Of a stretch of 6,870 bases of DNA, positions 1 to 5,916 are shown one piece after another; position 1 is the first letter of the stretch; every line of letters begins with the position of its first letter. The position numbers and the translations under genes were made by a program. This DNA comes from DASVCS01 sp036381495 (GTDB lineage Bacteria > Gemmatimonadota > Gemmatimonadetes > Longimicrobiales > RSA9). The notes beneath the pieces were generated by a model. It saw only the letters and a list, made by a program, of their open reading frames with translations. It did not search any database and was not told the origin of the DNA. Location: NCBI GenBank assembly GCA_036381495.1, contig DASVCS010000031.1, positions 1 to 6,870 of the forward strand. Reading direction: 5' to 3'.

Positions 1-125
1 GGGGACACAATCATGTCTATGTCTCCACCGTTGTCCCCGACAGGCAGAAAGACGTACCATCCTTTGCTGCTGAAATACGCAACGGCTCGGGCTACTGCAA
101 TAGACCCCTTGTGACGAGTATTCAT
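1..125 (-). CDS. PD-(D/E)XK endonuclease, group I intron-associated type (N-terminal part)
   Basis: This open frame runs off the left edge of the window, so only 41 codons are present. They read MNTRHKG, then an Ala-rich helix (about residues 8-20), then GWYVFLPVGDNGGDIDMIVS. The layout of N-terminal NT-x-x-KG, a helix, a G-Y/W-x-V strand, P-x-GDN and then D-(L/M)-IV is that of the PD-(D/E)XK family of group I intron homing endonucleases (I-Ssp6803I-like) and their free-standing relatives. Asp37 would be the first metal-binding Asp of the core. The rest of the core (the E/Q-x-K strand) lies outside the window. The helix has Ala where several family members have a catalytic Glu; this also occurs in relatives. 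I chose the ATG at 125 over the one at 131 because the promoter places transcription start exactly at 125. The gene points away from the tail gene and is far less GC-rich than it, which suggests an acquired cassette. The family call rests on remembered motif pattern only. Confidence 0.68.
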   Translation of the reverse strand, partial: MNTRHKGSIAVARAVAYFSSKGWYVFLPVGDNGGDIDMIVS

Positions 126-131
126 GGGCAT

Positions 132-161
132 ATTATACCAGCCCTGCGCCATCGATGTCAA
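132..161 (-). promoter_or_regulatory. Near-consensus sigma-70-type promoter for a leaderless endonuclease mRNA
   Basis: On the minus strand a perfect TTGACA (161-156) is followed by an 18-base spacer and a perfect TATAAT (137-132). A TG motif one base before the -10 box makes it an extended -10. Counting the last base of the -10 box as -7 puts +1 at position 125, the A of the endonuclease ATG. No SD sequence lies upstream of that ATG. The expected transcript is therefore leaderless. Such a full-consensus match is conspicuous beside the GC-rich phage genes, none of which has a comparable promoter in this window. Confidence 0.75.
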
Positions 162-181
162 TTCACCTCAATGCGAGAGGA

Positions 182-226
182 GAGGGGAGCCGCCCTTCCT
201 CCCCTCGCCTAAAGGCGGGGGCTTCC
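182..226 (+). mobile_element. IS200/IS605-like right-end hairpin / omega-RNA-like 3' end
   Basis: Two structures are seen directly. An 8-bp stem with a TAAA loop pairs 202-209 with 214-221 (one G-T wobble), and is flanked by CTTCC on both sides (195-199 offset and 222-226). A second, alternative 8-bp stem pairs GAGGGGAG (182-189) with CTCCCCTC (199-206). The order GCCGCCC-TTCC-TCCCC, hairpin CGCC-TAAA-GGCG, then GGGGGCTTCC resembles the right ends of IS200/IS605 elements that carry tnpB, where this end doubles as the 3' part of the guide RNA. No tnpA or tnpB is visible in the window; the neighbouring gene is a PD-(D/E)XK nuclease in the opposite direction. It could instead be a phage leader hairpin or a small palindrome-type element mobilised in trans. 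The outer boundary of the element cannot be fixed from one end. Confidence 0.5.
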
Positions 227-232
227 AGGAGG
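227..232 (+). promoter_or_regulatory. Shine-Dalgarno site that sets the tail gene start
   Basis: A perfect AGGAGG sits 8 bases before the GTG at 241. This decides the start of the tail gene. The in-frame ATG at 124 has no ribosome site, and starting there would translate the IS-like hairpin and the promoter of the opposite-strand gene. The SD begins directly after the hairpin block, so hairpin folding could affect access to it. Confidence 0.8.
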
Positions 233-240
233 CGATCTCG

Positions 241-3200
241 GTGAGACACCTGCGGTACCGTTTCACGATCTACGCACCGCCGTCGGTCGACCCGACCGAG
301 ACGACGCCGCTCACCCCGCGGCCCGGCTCGCCGCACGCCGAGGCGTTCCGCGTCACGACGGAGTTTCCGGCGCCCAGCGGCTGGCGGCCGTATGGCTCGC
401 TCATCGTCCGTGAGTCGCGCATCGACCCGCTGACGCGCCACGCGGAGACGGGCCAGGTCCGCGTGCGCGTGCTGGACCACGTGGTGACGGGGCTGCTCAA
501 TAGCGAGCGGTGGGCGACGGCGTTCGAGGGTGATGCCTTGGGCCGGCCACAGCTCAAGGGTTGCCGCATCCAGATCGAGGAGAGCCAGGATGGCGGCGCG
601 ACGTGGGCGCCGTACTGGACCGGGCGCATTGATGAGGTGTCCGACCCCGCGCCGTCCGAGGCGGGGCCGGTTCGCGACCTGTTGTGTCGCGATGTGAGGG
701 TCGAGGAGTACCGCACGGTCTTCACCGGCATGCCGCACCACAGCGTGACCTACGCGCAGCCGTGTCCGCTCTGGCCGATGGGACTGCCGGACCGGAACGT
801 CCGCGACCTGACGAGCAACATCATCGGACCCGGACTCGGCTGGGCCGGGCGGCGCGCGGGCCGGCTGGCGCCCGGGCACGTGCGGCAGGACGACGAGGGC
901 CGGTGGTGCATCCGGCGGCAGATCATCCCGCAAGGCGACCCTCCGCAGCGGTACCTCGCATCGGCGGCGCTCATGGAGTCGTCTCTGCTCACGGAGTCCG
1001 TGACGCCGGACGACGGGCCGCAGGCAGGGCAGACCGTGGACGTCGCCGCGGAACTCGGGCTGTACGTGGTGGTCCTGTCCAGTAGCAACCCGAACCTCAC
1101 ACCGGGCAACGTCTACCACTACCGCGTGGGCAGGGTCACGGCCGGCCGCCGCCTCGGCCCGTCGGGCAGGCGGGAGGATTGGTGGCTGTGGTCGGATGAC
1201 ATGTTCTGGATCGATTACTGGGGCATCGTCCCGCTGCCCGAGGGGCATCCGCTGCGCGGCGATGCGCCGACCGGCGACTACCTGCCGTACGCGGACGTAG
1301 GACCGCGGGGCACGAACGTCCTGTTCTACGTCTACCACACCGGCCAGCCAACGCAGGCGACGCCGCTCCTCATCGACCGCGTGAACCCGCTCGTTCTGCA
1401 TCGGGATCTCATGCGCGGCTACTTCGGCCCGCTGGACCCGAAAACCGGCGAGCCGCAGTACCCGCCCATCCCGTTCGACGAGGAGGCGTACGAGGAACGC
1501 ATCAGCGGCGCGAACCGCTGGCCGCTGCCGGAGGTGCGGTTCCTCATCGACCGGCCGTGGGACCTGCAGGAGTTCAGCGAGCAGCAGCTATACCAAACGA
1601 CGCACTGGGCGACGCGCATCAACCCGGACGGCAAGCTGTTCCCGGTCAGCATGCGCACCTACACGGAGGCGCTGGACGGCCCCATCTCGGCCCTACCCGA
1701 GATCACGGCGGACGATGCCGTGACTACGGCCCGCGAGGCCGGGCGCGACATGATCAGCGCGATCCAGGTGCAGATGAAGGCGATCGGGTTCCAGGAGGAG
1801 TGGCTTGCCCAGGCGCGGCTCGAGGCGAGAGAGCAAGGCGACGACCAGGCGCCGGTGCTGGATGTGCCACCGTACGGACTCCTCACGCGCGATGTCGTCC
1901 ATGTCGAGCAGACGTCCGGCGACATCGCCCCGCGGCCCGTCGCCATCCATGAGATCCATGCCGACGGCATCGAGCCGCCGTCCGCGCTCATCGAGGATGC
2001 CGTCCGTGAAATCCTGCAGCCGACGCTCGCTCAGGTGGGCCGCACGTACCGGGAGAGGTTCGGCGCCGGCGCCATCTACTACGACCAGCGGTGCGTTCGG
2101 AACGCCAAGACGGACGGCATCTTCCCGGGCGACTGGGTCATCCTCAACGTGCCGGAGCCGCCCAACCCGGCGAGCAACCTGCGCGGAGGCCGGCGGCTGG
2201 TACAATGCGTCGGGCGGCGGGACGAGGGCCCGCACGTGGTGTTCCGGTGGCTGGACGCTGGGCCCGAGAGCATCGCCGTGGCGCCGTCCGGGAGTCTCTC
2301 GCTCGCCGGCCGGCAGGTATTGGTGTCGGTTACGCTGAATGCGGGCGGCGAGCCGGCGGAGGTATGGTATGCGCTGACGGAGACGTCGGTGTCCACGCCG
2401 CCGGATGAGGCGTCGCCGCTCTGGACGCTCGGCGCAACGGTCACGGAATCCGGCACGGTCGCGCTCGGCCCGTTCAGCGGGCCGGTGCGCGTATGGGTGC
2501 GTTTCCGCACCGCGGCCGCGCCTGAGCGGCTGGCCTCGCCCTTCGTCTTCCCGACCGGCGCGGCGTTCGTGGACGTCACGGCCATTGACCCGCCCAGCTC
2601 GCCCACCGTGGTCGAGGACCTGGGCGCGCAGGTCCGCATTGCATGGACGCCGGCGGATGTGTCATACCGCACGCACGTCTACCTCACGGTCGGCAGCGGT
2701 GCACCGGCCGGCGGCTGGAATGCCGGCCATCGGGTCGCGACGGTTCCGCCGGGAGTGCCGACGTACACGTTCCTCGGTCTGGTGCCGGACACGACCTATA
2801 CGGCCGGACTGCAGCATGAGGATGTGCATGGCACGCTGTCGGCCGTTGCGACGCTCGTATTCCTCGCGGACGGTGTGCTGAACGCCCTGCCCGCGCCGCT
2901 CGCTCTCACCTCGCAGGTGCCGGCCGACGTTTCGCCATCCGACACCGCCGGCATCGCGGTTCTGGTCACGGCCGGCGACACAGAGGCGTTTACCGAGCTG
3001 GACATCGCGCCCGAGCTGGGCGGCGCGCCAGATCTGTCGAAGCTGGAGACGGTGCGCACGACGGCGCCAGGCGATTATGGCTACCTGTTCGAGCTGCCGC
3101 TGGACGGCGTGAATCGCTGGGTCCGCGCGCGGCACGTCAGGGACGGCTTCGACGCCGGCCCGGACAGCCCGTGGCTGGTGCAGCCGCCCGTCCGCATCTT

Positions 3201-4272
3201 CCGCAGCGCGCTCCGGCTGGGCCAGCAGCCGCGCCGGCCCAAGCGCGAGGTGCCGTTCGATGATGGCAAGTATGCGGTGATCGCCGAAGACCCGAGCGGC
3301 CAGGTATTGGATCCCGTGGTGACGGATGCGGGCGGCCGGGAGGTGCGCCGCTTCTTCGCCAAGGCATCGGCCGAGCAGCCAGACACGGCGGACGCGATCC
3401 CGGACGGCACGGCGAAGCGCGTCACGACGATCGACGAGGCGACGGGCGGCGGCCGTGCGTTCGCGGGATTGCTCACGGATGGCACGGTGGCGCCGGGCAA
3501 GGTCGTGGCCACGTCTATCCAGGACGGCGCGGTGATCCGCCAGAAGATCTCGGCTGGGGCAATCTCCGATGAGCACTATTCTAGCTCGCCGTTTGATAAG
3601 CTCGCCACGGTGAAAGTGCGGTTTCCGCCCACGGGGGAGATAGGGGCGAATGTGGCCGTGGGCCAGGTGCAGCGCGATATCACGGTCACCATACGGGACC
3701 CCGACAACGGGAAGGTCCGGTTCTGGTGGCGCGTCGTCACCACCCCATCTGATAGCTACACCACGCCCGCGCCGACCAGCAGCGGCGCACTCCAGACGCA
3801 GCCCTATACGGCGACCGTGCGCGTGGACCGCGCCGCCGCGGATAGCTTCTTCGAGTTCTGGGGCGAGGATGAGGATGGCAACCGCAGCGCGATCGTGCGG
3901 GTGCCGATCCCGCCTCTGGAGAATCCGGACAGCCTGATGGATCCGCCGACGATCATGACGACGCTCGGCAGCACATGCCCGTCCCAGCTCGTGGACACCC
4001 TCACGTGGACGCTCGCCGGCGGACTACCGGCCGGCTGGCGCGTCGAGGTCTGGATCATCGAGGGCACGCAGACCGGGGATCCGTTCGCTGGCACGCGCCT
4101 CTCGAGCAACGCGTCGTCGCCGTTCCAGACAACCCGCCTGCAGAACGTTCGGTCTTCCGTCGGATCGCAATACCAGAGGACGTACGGGCTGCGGCTGGTC
4201 AACTCGCACGGCATCGTTGTGGACGAGGATACGAACGGGAGGGCGGATGGCTATGAGCCCTGCCCCACGTGA
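241..4272 (+). CDS. Large phage tail hub / tail tip-fibre protein with Ig/FN3-like modules
   Basis: This is a 1343-residue virion protein starting at GTG 241 behind AGGAGG. The N-terminal half looks like a tail hub/baseplate component. Residues 1-135 form a beta-rich region ending in YWTGRIDEV (125-133), a pattern seen in tail proteins that wrap the tail tip. Around residues 624-677 a FPGDWVILNVPEPP...LRGGRRLVQ...LDAGPE block closes this part, as in other tail hub proteins. Beta-sandwich modules follow: an Ig-like segment about 676-778, a fibronectin type III-like domain about 783-878 (PSSPTVVEDLG...RIAWTP...YTFLGLVPDTTYTAGLQ), another Ig-like segment about 885-988, a fibre-like linker about 1001-1113 (VAPGKVVATSIQDGAVIRQKISAGAISDEH), a further sandwich about 1117-1230, and a C-terminal domain about 1240-1343 bounded by TCPS and YEPCPT. 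The protein probably sits at the tail tip and carries adhesion modules outward. I cannot tell whether it makes first receptor contact. The domain edges are estimates made by eye. Confidence 0.85.
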   Translation: MRHLRYRFTIYAPPSVDPTETTPLTPRPGSPHAEAFRVTTEFPAPSGWRPYGSLIVRESRIDPLTRHAETGQVRVRVLDHVVTGLLNSERWATAFEGDALGRPQLKGCRIQIEESQDGGATWAPYWTGRIDEVSDPAPSEAGPVRDLLCRDVRVEEYRTVFTGMPHHSVTYAQPCPLWPMGLPDRNVRDLTSNIIGPGLGWAGRRAGRLAPGHVRQDDEGRWCIRRQIIPQGDPPQRYLASAALMESSLLTESVTPDDGPQAGQTVDVAAELGLYVVVLSSSNPNLTPGNVYHYRVGRVTAGRRLGPSGRREDWWLWSDDMFWIDYWGIVPLPEGHPLRGDAPTGDYLPYADVGPRGTNVLFYVYHTGQPTQATPLLIDRVNPLVLHRDLMRGYFGPLDPKTGEPQYPPIPFDEEAYEERISGANRWPLPEVRFLIDRPWDLQEFSEQQLYQTTHWATRINPDGKLFPVSMRTYTEALDGPISALPEITADDAVTTAREAGRDMISAIQVQMKAIGFQEEWLAQARLEAREQGDDQAPVLDVPPYGLLTRDVVHVEQTSGDIAPRPVAIHEIHADGIEPPSALIEDAVREILQPTLAQVGRTYRERFGAGAIYYDQRCVRNAKTDGIFPGDWVILNVPEPPNPASNLRGGRRLVQCVGRRDEGPHVVFRWLDAGPESIAVAPSGSLSLAGRQVLVSVTLNAGGEPAEVWYALTETSVSTPPDEASPLWTLGATVTESGTVALGPFSGPVRVWVRFRTAAAPERLASPFVFPTGAAFVDVTAIDPPSSPTVVEDLGAQVRIAWTPADVSYRTHVYLTVGSGAPAGGWNAGHRVATVPPGVPTYTFLGLVPDTTYTAGLQHEDVHGTLSAVATLVFLADGVLNALPAPLALTSQVPADVSPSDTAGIAVLVTAGDTEAFTELDIAPELGGAPDLSKLETVRTTAPGDYGYLFELPLDGVNRWVRARHVRDGFDAGPDSPWLVQPPVRIFRSALRLGQQPRRPKREVPFDDGKYAVIAEDPSGQVLDPVVTDAGGREVRRFFAKASAEQPDTADAIPDGTAKRVTTIDEATGGGRAFAGLLTDGTVAPGKVVATSIQDGAVIRQKISAGAISDEHYSSSPFDKLATVKVRFPPTGEIGANVAVGQVQRDITVTIRDPDNGKVRFWWRVVTTPSDSYTTPAPTSSGALQTQPYTATVRVDRAAADSFFEFWGEDEDGNRSAIVRVPIPPLENPDSLMDPPTIMTTLGSTCPSQLVDTLTWTLAGGLPAGWRVEVWIIEGTQTGDPFAGTRLSSNASSPFQTTRLQNVRSSVGSQYQRTYGLRLVNSHGIVVDEDTNGRADGYEPCPT

Positions 4273-4285
4273 AGCGAGGTGAGTT

Positions 4286-4630
4286 GTGCTCAGGATCTGG
4301 CTCTGCATGGATGATGATGGCGCGCATCTGATACAGGTCGCCCCGGATGTGGGCACTGCGAAGAGGGACGCGGCGCAGACGCTCAGGGGCCCGGCGATCA
4401 CGGCCGTGGACATCACGGACGCGATAACCGGGACCCTGAACCGGCTGGTGGCGTTGGCGCAGCAGCAGGTTCAGACCGGACCGCTACAATGGCGGCATCG
4501 CTACCCCGGCGTCCGCGCGGTGCGCGCACTCCTCGGAGAGGAGAACTGCTGCCCGACGTGCGGGCAGCCGAGGCCGGTCGATGGCGACTCGGCTCAGAAA
4601 TACGAGGCGATGACGACGACCTGGTCGTAG
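4286..4630 (+). CDS. Small Cys-motif phage protein of unknown function
   Basis: This 114-codon gene starts at GTG 4286, 13 bases after the tail gene stop, with GAGGTG (4276-4281) as a reasonable SD, so it is probably co-transcribed and coupled to the tail gene. The N-terminal part (LRIWLCMDDDGAHLIQVAPD) looks like a short beta hairpin, followed by a helix about residues 44-64 (DAITGTLNRLVALAQQQ). The C-terminal part has NCCPTCGQPRP (Cys88, 89 and 92), a single CxxC knuckle that could bind metal as a dimer or serve as a redox or structural element. I do not recognise a family. Its last 37 bases overlap the 3' end of the convergent lipoprotein gene; the Thr-rich tail (TTTWS) there may have arisen by read-through of antisense sequence. 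Small proteins of this kind often follow tail fibre genes as chaperones or connectors, but nothing here shows that role. Confidence 0.6.
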   Translation: MLRIWLCMDDDGAHLIQVAPDVGTAKRDAAQTLRGPAITAVDITDAITGTLNRLVALAQQQVQTGPLQWRHRYPGVRAVRALLGEENCCPTCGQPRPVDGDSAQKYEAMTTTWS

Positions 4631-5415
4631 TTCTGGCCGTTCCGCGCGCACTTGCCCGGGCCAACCTGCGCCTCCGCGCGGACGACGTCCGTCACCTCCT
4701 CAGCGGCGGTGATTACGCCCTGATTGTAGTCGAGGACCTCGATCTTGGGGTTGAACGACCGGAACAGCGGCGGCCAATCGCACGGCCCGACCGGGTTGCC
4801 ATATTCATCGAGGTAACGCCAGGGGATCGTGACCGTGTCGCCCACCGCGAACATGATCGTGTCCGGCTCGATGTCGAGCTGGACCGGCTCGCCGGGCAGC
4901 ACCTGCATCGTCCACGTGGTATCGATGACGATCTCGGTGCCCACGAGCCGGCCGGCCTCGACCGTGCAGGTGCCGGCGCGCGTCCCCGGCGCCCAGCGGT
5001 TGATGGTGTAGGCCGAGTCGTCCGTCGCCGTGGTGGTGGCGAACAGCTCGCCGCATCCGGCCTGCACGCGCCAGTGCACGAGCGTGCCGGGCGGCACGAA
5101 CAGCGAATCGTCCTCCGCGGCGAGCGAGAACGCGGTGCCGCTGGCCTGCGGCTGCACGACCTCGATGCGCGCGACGAGCGGCTCCGACGTCCAGGCCGGC
5201 ATCGTGCTCGCCGCGACGAGATCCGCGGACCCGCCGGCCGGCGGCACCCGCGCGGCCTGGTCGCCGCGGACCTTGACGACGCGCATCTCATCGACGCGCG
5301 CCGCACGCGGCTCGGGTGCCGGCTCCTCCTCCGGCGGCTGGATGGGGTCGGCCTCGCTGCACGCGAGCAGGCCGGCGGCGAGCAGCAGCAGCAGCAGCAG
5401 TACACCGTGACGCAC
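4594..5415 (-). CDS. Lipoprotein with bacterial Ig-like domains (moron candidate)
   Basis: A 273-residue exported lipoprotein, starting at GTG 5415 with AGGAGGT (5427-5421) 5 bases upstream. Residues 1-18 are a signal peptide with a run of seven leucines, and LLAC at 16-19 is a lipobox with Cys19 as the lipidated residue. Ser20 at +2 fits outer-membrane sorting by the E. coli rule. A Pro/Glu-rich tether spans about 21-40. Residues about 79-172 look like a bacterial Ig-like domain (VHWRVQAGCGELF...TDDSAY...RWAPGTRAGTCTVEA), and 177-270 like a BIG2-type domain (VQLDIEPDTIMFAVGDTVTI). Cys121, 150, 212 and 256 could form disulfides in the periplasm or at the surface. The gene lies opposite to the phage operon, between tail and lysis genes, and meets the preceding gene tail to tail. 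That position fits an accessory gene expressed in the lysogen, possibly altering the cell surface or excluding other phages. The function is not established. Lipoproteins of this architecture are common in Gemmatimonadota. Confidence 0.8.
   Translation of the reverse strand: MRHGVLLLLLLLAAGLLACSEADPIQPPEEEPAPEPRAARVDEMRVVKVRGDQAARVPPAGGSADLVAASTMPAWTSEPLVARIEVVQPQASGTAFSLAAEDDSLFVPPGTLVHWRVQAGCGELFATTTATDDSAYTINRWAPGTRAGTCTVEAGRLVGTEIVIDTTWTMQVLPGEPVQLDIEPDTIMFAVGDTVTIPWRYLDEYGNPVGPCDWPPLFRSFNPKIEVLDYNQGVITAAEEVTDVVRAEAQVGPGKCARNGQNYDQVVVIASYF
5380..5400 (-). repeat. CTG trinucleotide run in the lipoprotein signal peptide
   Basis: Six uninterrupted CTG codons plus one CTC (read on the minus strand) encode Leu6-Leu12 of the signal peptide. 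A perfect triplet run of this length can gain or lose units by slippage. Changes would keep the frame and alter only the hydrophobic core length. Confidence 0.85.
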
Positions 5416-5446
5416 GATGCACCTCCTCGTTGAGGGTCTGGATCAA

Positions 5447-5474
5447 AATGTAATCGACCTCTGACAGTCGGCAA
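5447..5474 (-). promoter_or_regulatory. Weak candidate promoter for the lipoprotein gene
   Basis: On the minus strand TTGCCG (5474-5469), a 16-base spacer and TACATT (5452-5447) make a partial sigma-70-type match about 30 bases upstream of the GTG start. The 64-base gap between the divergent genes is the most AT-rich stretch in this half of the window. A gene opposite to the late operon needs its own promoter, so one is expected here, but the boxes themselves are imperfect. Confidence 0.35.
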
Positions 5475-5479
5475 GAAAA

Positions 5480-5713
5480 ATGAGCAACGGCAACGGCAAT
5501 GGCCGCAAACTGGGCGTGAGCGACTGGCTCACGATCGGCGCCGCAATCGCGCAAATCCTGACCACGGTTGCCGTGGTCAACTGGAGAATGGGCGCCGTGG
5601 AACGGCGTCTGGACACGCTGGACGCCAGGCTGTGGGAGCTACGCGGCCGGGGTGCCGTCGCCGCTGTAGCCCCGGATGCTACCCGCGTCGCCTTGAGGGA
5701 GAGCCTGCCATGA
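5480..5713 (+). CDS. Small membrane/coiled-coil protein at the head of the lysis cassette
   Basis: A 77-residue protein with a short Asn/Gly-rich start (SNGNGNG), one membrane helix about residues 16-34 (WLTIGAAIAQILTTVAVVNW) and then a coiled coil about 37-56 (MGAVERRLDTLDARLWELRG). This order of helix then coiled coil recalls the small membrane proteins that precede holins in phage lysis cassettes (Mu gp25-like/DUF2730 proteins; XhlA of PBSX has the same parts in reverse order). It may assist or regulate the holin, or be an accessory holin. The ATG at 5480 has only an A-rich, SD-poor leader (GGCAAGAAAA). Its stop overlaps the next start as ATGA, so it probably drives translation of the holin gene. 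The family is not firmly recognised. Confidence 0.7.
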   Translation: MSNGNGNGRKLGVSDWLTIGAAIAQILTTVAVVNWRMGAVERRLDTLDARLWELRGRGAVAAVAPDATRVALRESLP

Positions 5714-5916
5714 GCCGATCCACGATCCGCGCAATCATCCTCACGATACTCGCCCTCCTGAGCCTCGCCGTCCCGATCCCCGAGGCGACGCGGGAGGAGA
5801 TCGCAGACCACCTGAGCGCGATCATCAGCGCCGTGCTCGCCCTGTGGGCGCTCATCCACGGGCTCCGCGCGCGCCGGGAGAGCCGGCCGCCGGCCGCCGA
5901 GGAGGGCGAGCGGTGA
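5710..5916 (+). CDS. Putative holin (two membrane helices)
   Basis: A 68-residue protein starting at ATG 5710, with GAGGGAG (5695-5701) 8 bases upstream and a 4-base ATGA overlap with the gene before. Helix 1 is about residues 6-22 (IRAIILTILALLSLAVP). A short charged loop follows (PEATREEIAD), then helix 2 about 34-52 (HLSAIISAVLALWALIHGL), and a hydrophilic tail (RARRESRPPAAEEGER). Small size, two helices and a charged C-terminus directly upstream of spanin and amidase genes fit a class II-type holin, which would permeabilise the inner membrane and time lysis. No in-frame dual start is visible near the N-terminus. A longer reading from 5632 is rejected because it would run back through the preceding gene and lacks an SD. 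Confidence 0.75.
   Translation: MSRSTIRAIILTILALLSLAVPIPEATREEIADHLSAIISAVLALWALIHGLRARRESRPPAAEEGER

Noticed and set aside
1..38. Inverted repeat GGGGACA / TGTCCCC and the ATGTCT direct repeat
   Set aside because: Both fall inside the nuclease coding sequence (the GDNGGDIDM segment) and are explained by its repeated Gly/Asp codons.
202..226. Hairpin as a rho-independent terminator
   Set aside because: Neither strand has a T-tract after the stem.
124..240. In-frame ATG at 124 as the tail gene start
   Set aside because: It has no SD, would translate through the hairpin block and the opposite-strand promoter, and gives an unlikely peptide. GTG 241 has a perfect AGGAGG 8 bases upstream.
1..240. 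Group I intron around the endonuclease gene
   Set aside because: The nuclease family is intron-associated, but I could not find a convincing group I core in this stretch, and most of any intron would lie outside the window.
163..1401. Long minus-strand open frame of 412 codons opposite the tail gene
   Set aside because: Its product is dominated by Arg, Ala, His and Val as expected for the antisense shadow of a GC-rich gene, and no motif or SD supports it.
2662..3576. Minus-strand open frame of 304 codons within the tail gene
   Set aside because: Same shadow composition, and the plus-strand frame here has clear FN3-like and fibre-like sequence.
4489..5433. Plus-strand open frame of 314 codons opposite the lipoprotein gene
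   Set aside because: The Arg/Asp/His/Leu-rich product is a typical antisense shadow. The minus-strand frame has a signal peptide, lipobox, SD and Ig-like motifs.
5844..5912. Earlier in-frame start for the spanin candidate
   Set aside because: It would run through the end of the holin gene and remove the clean N-terminal membrane helix start. GTG 5913 has AGGAGGG at good spacing.
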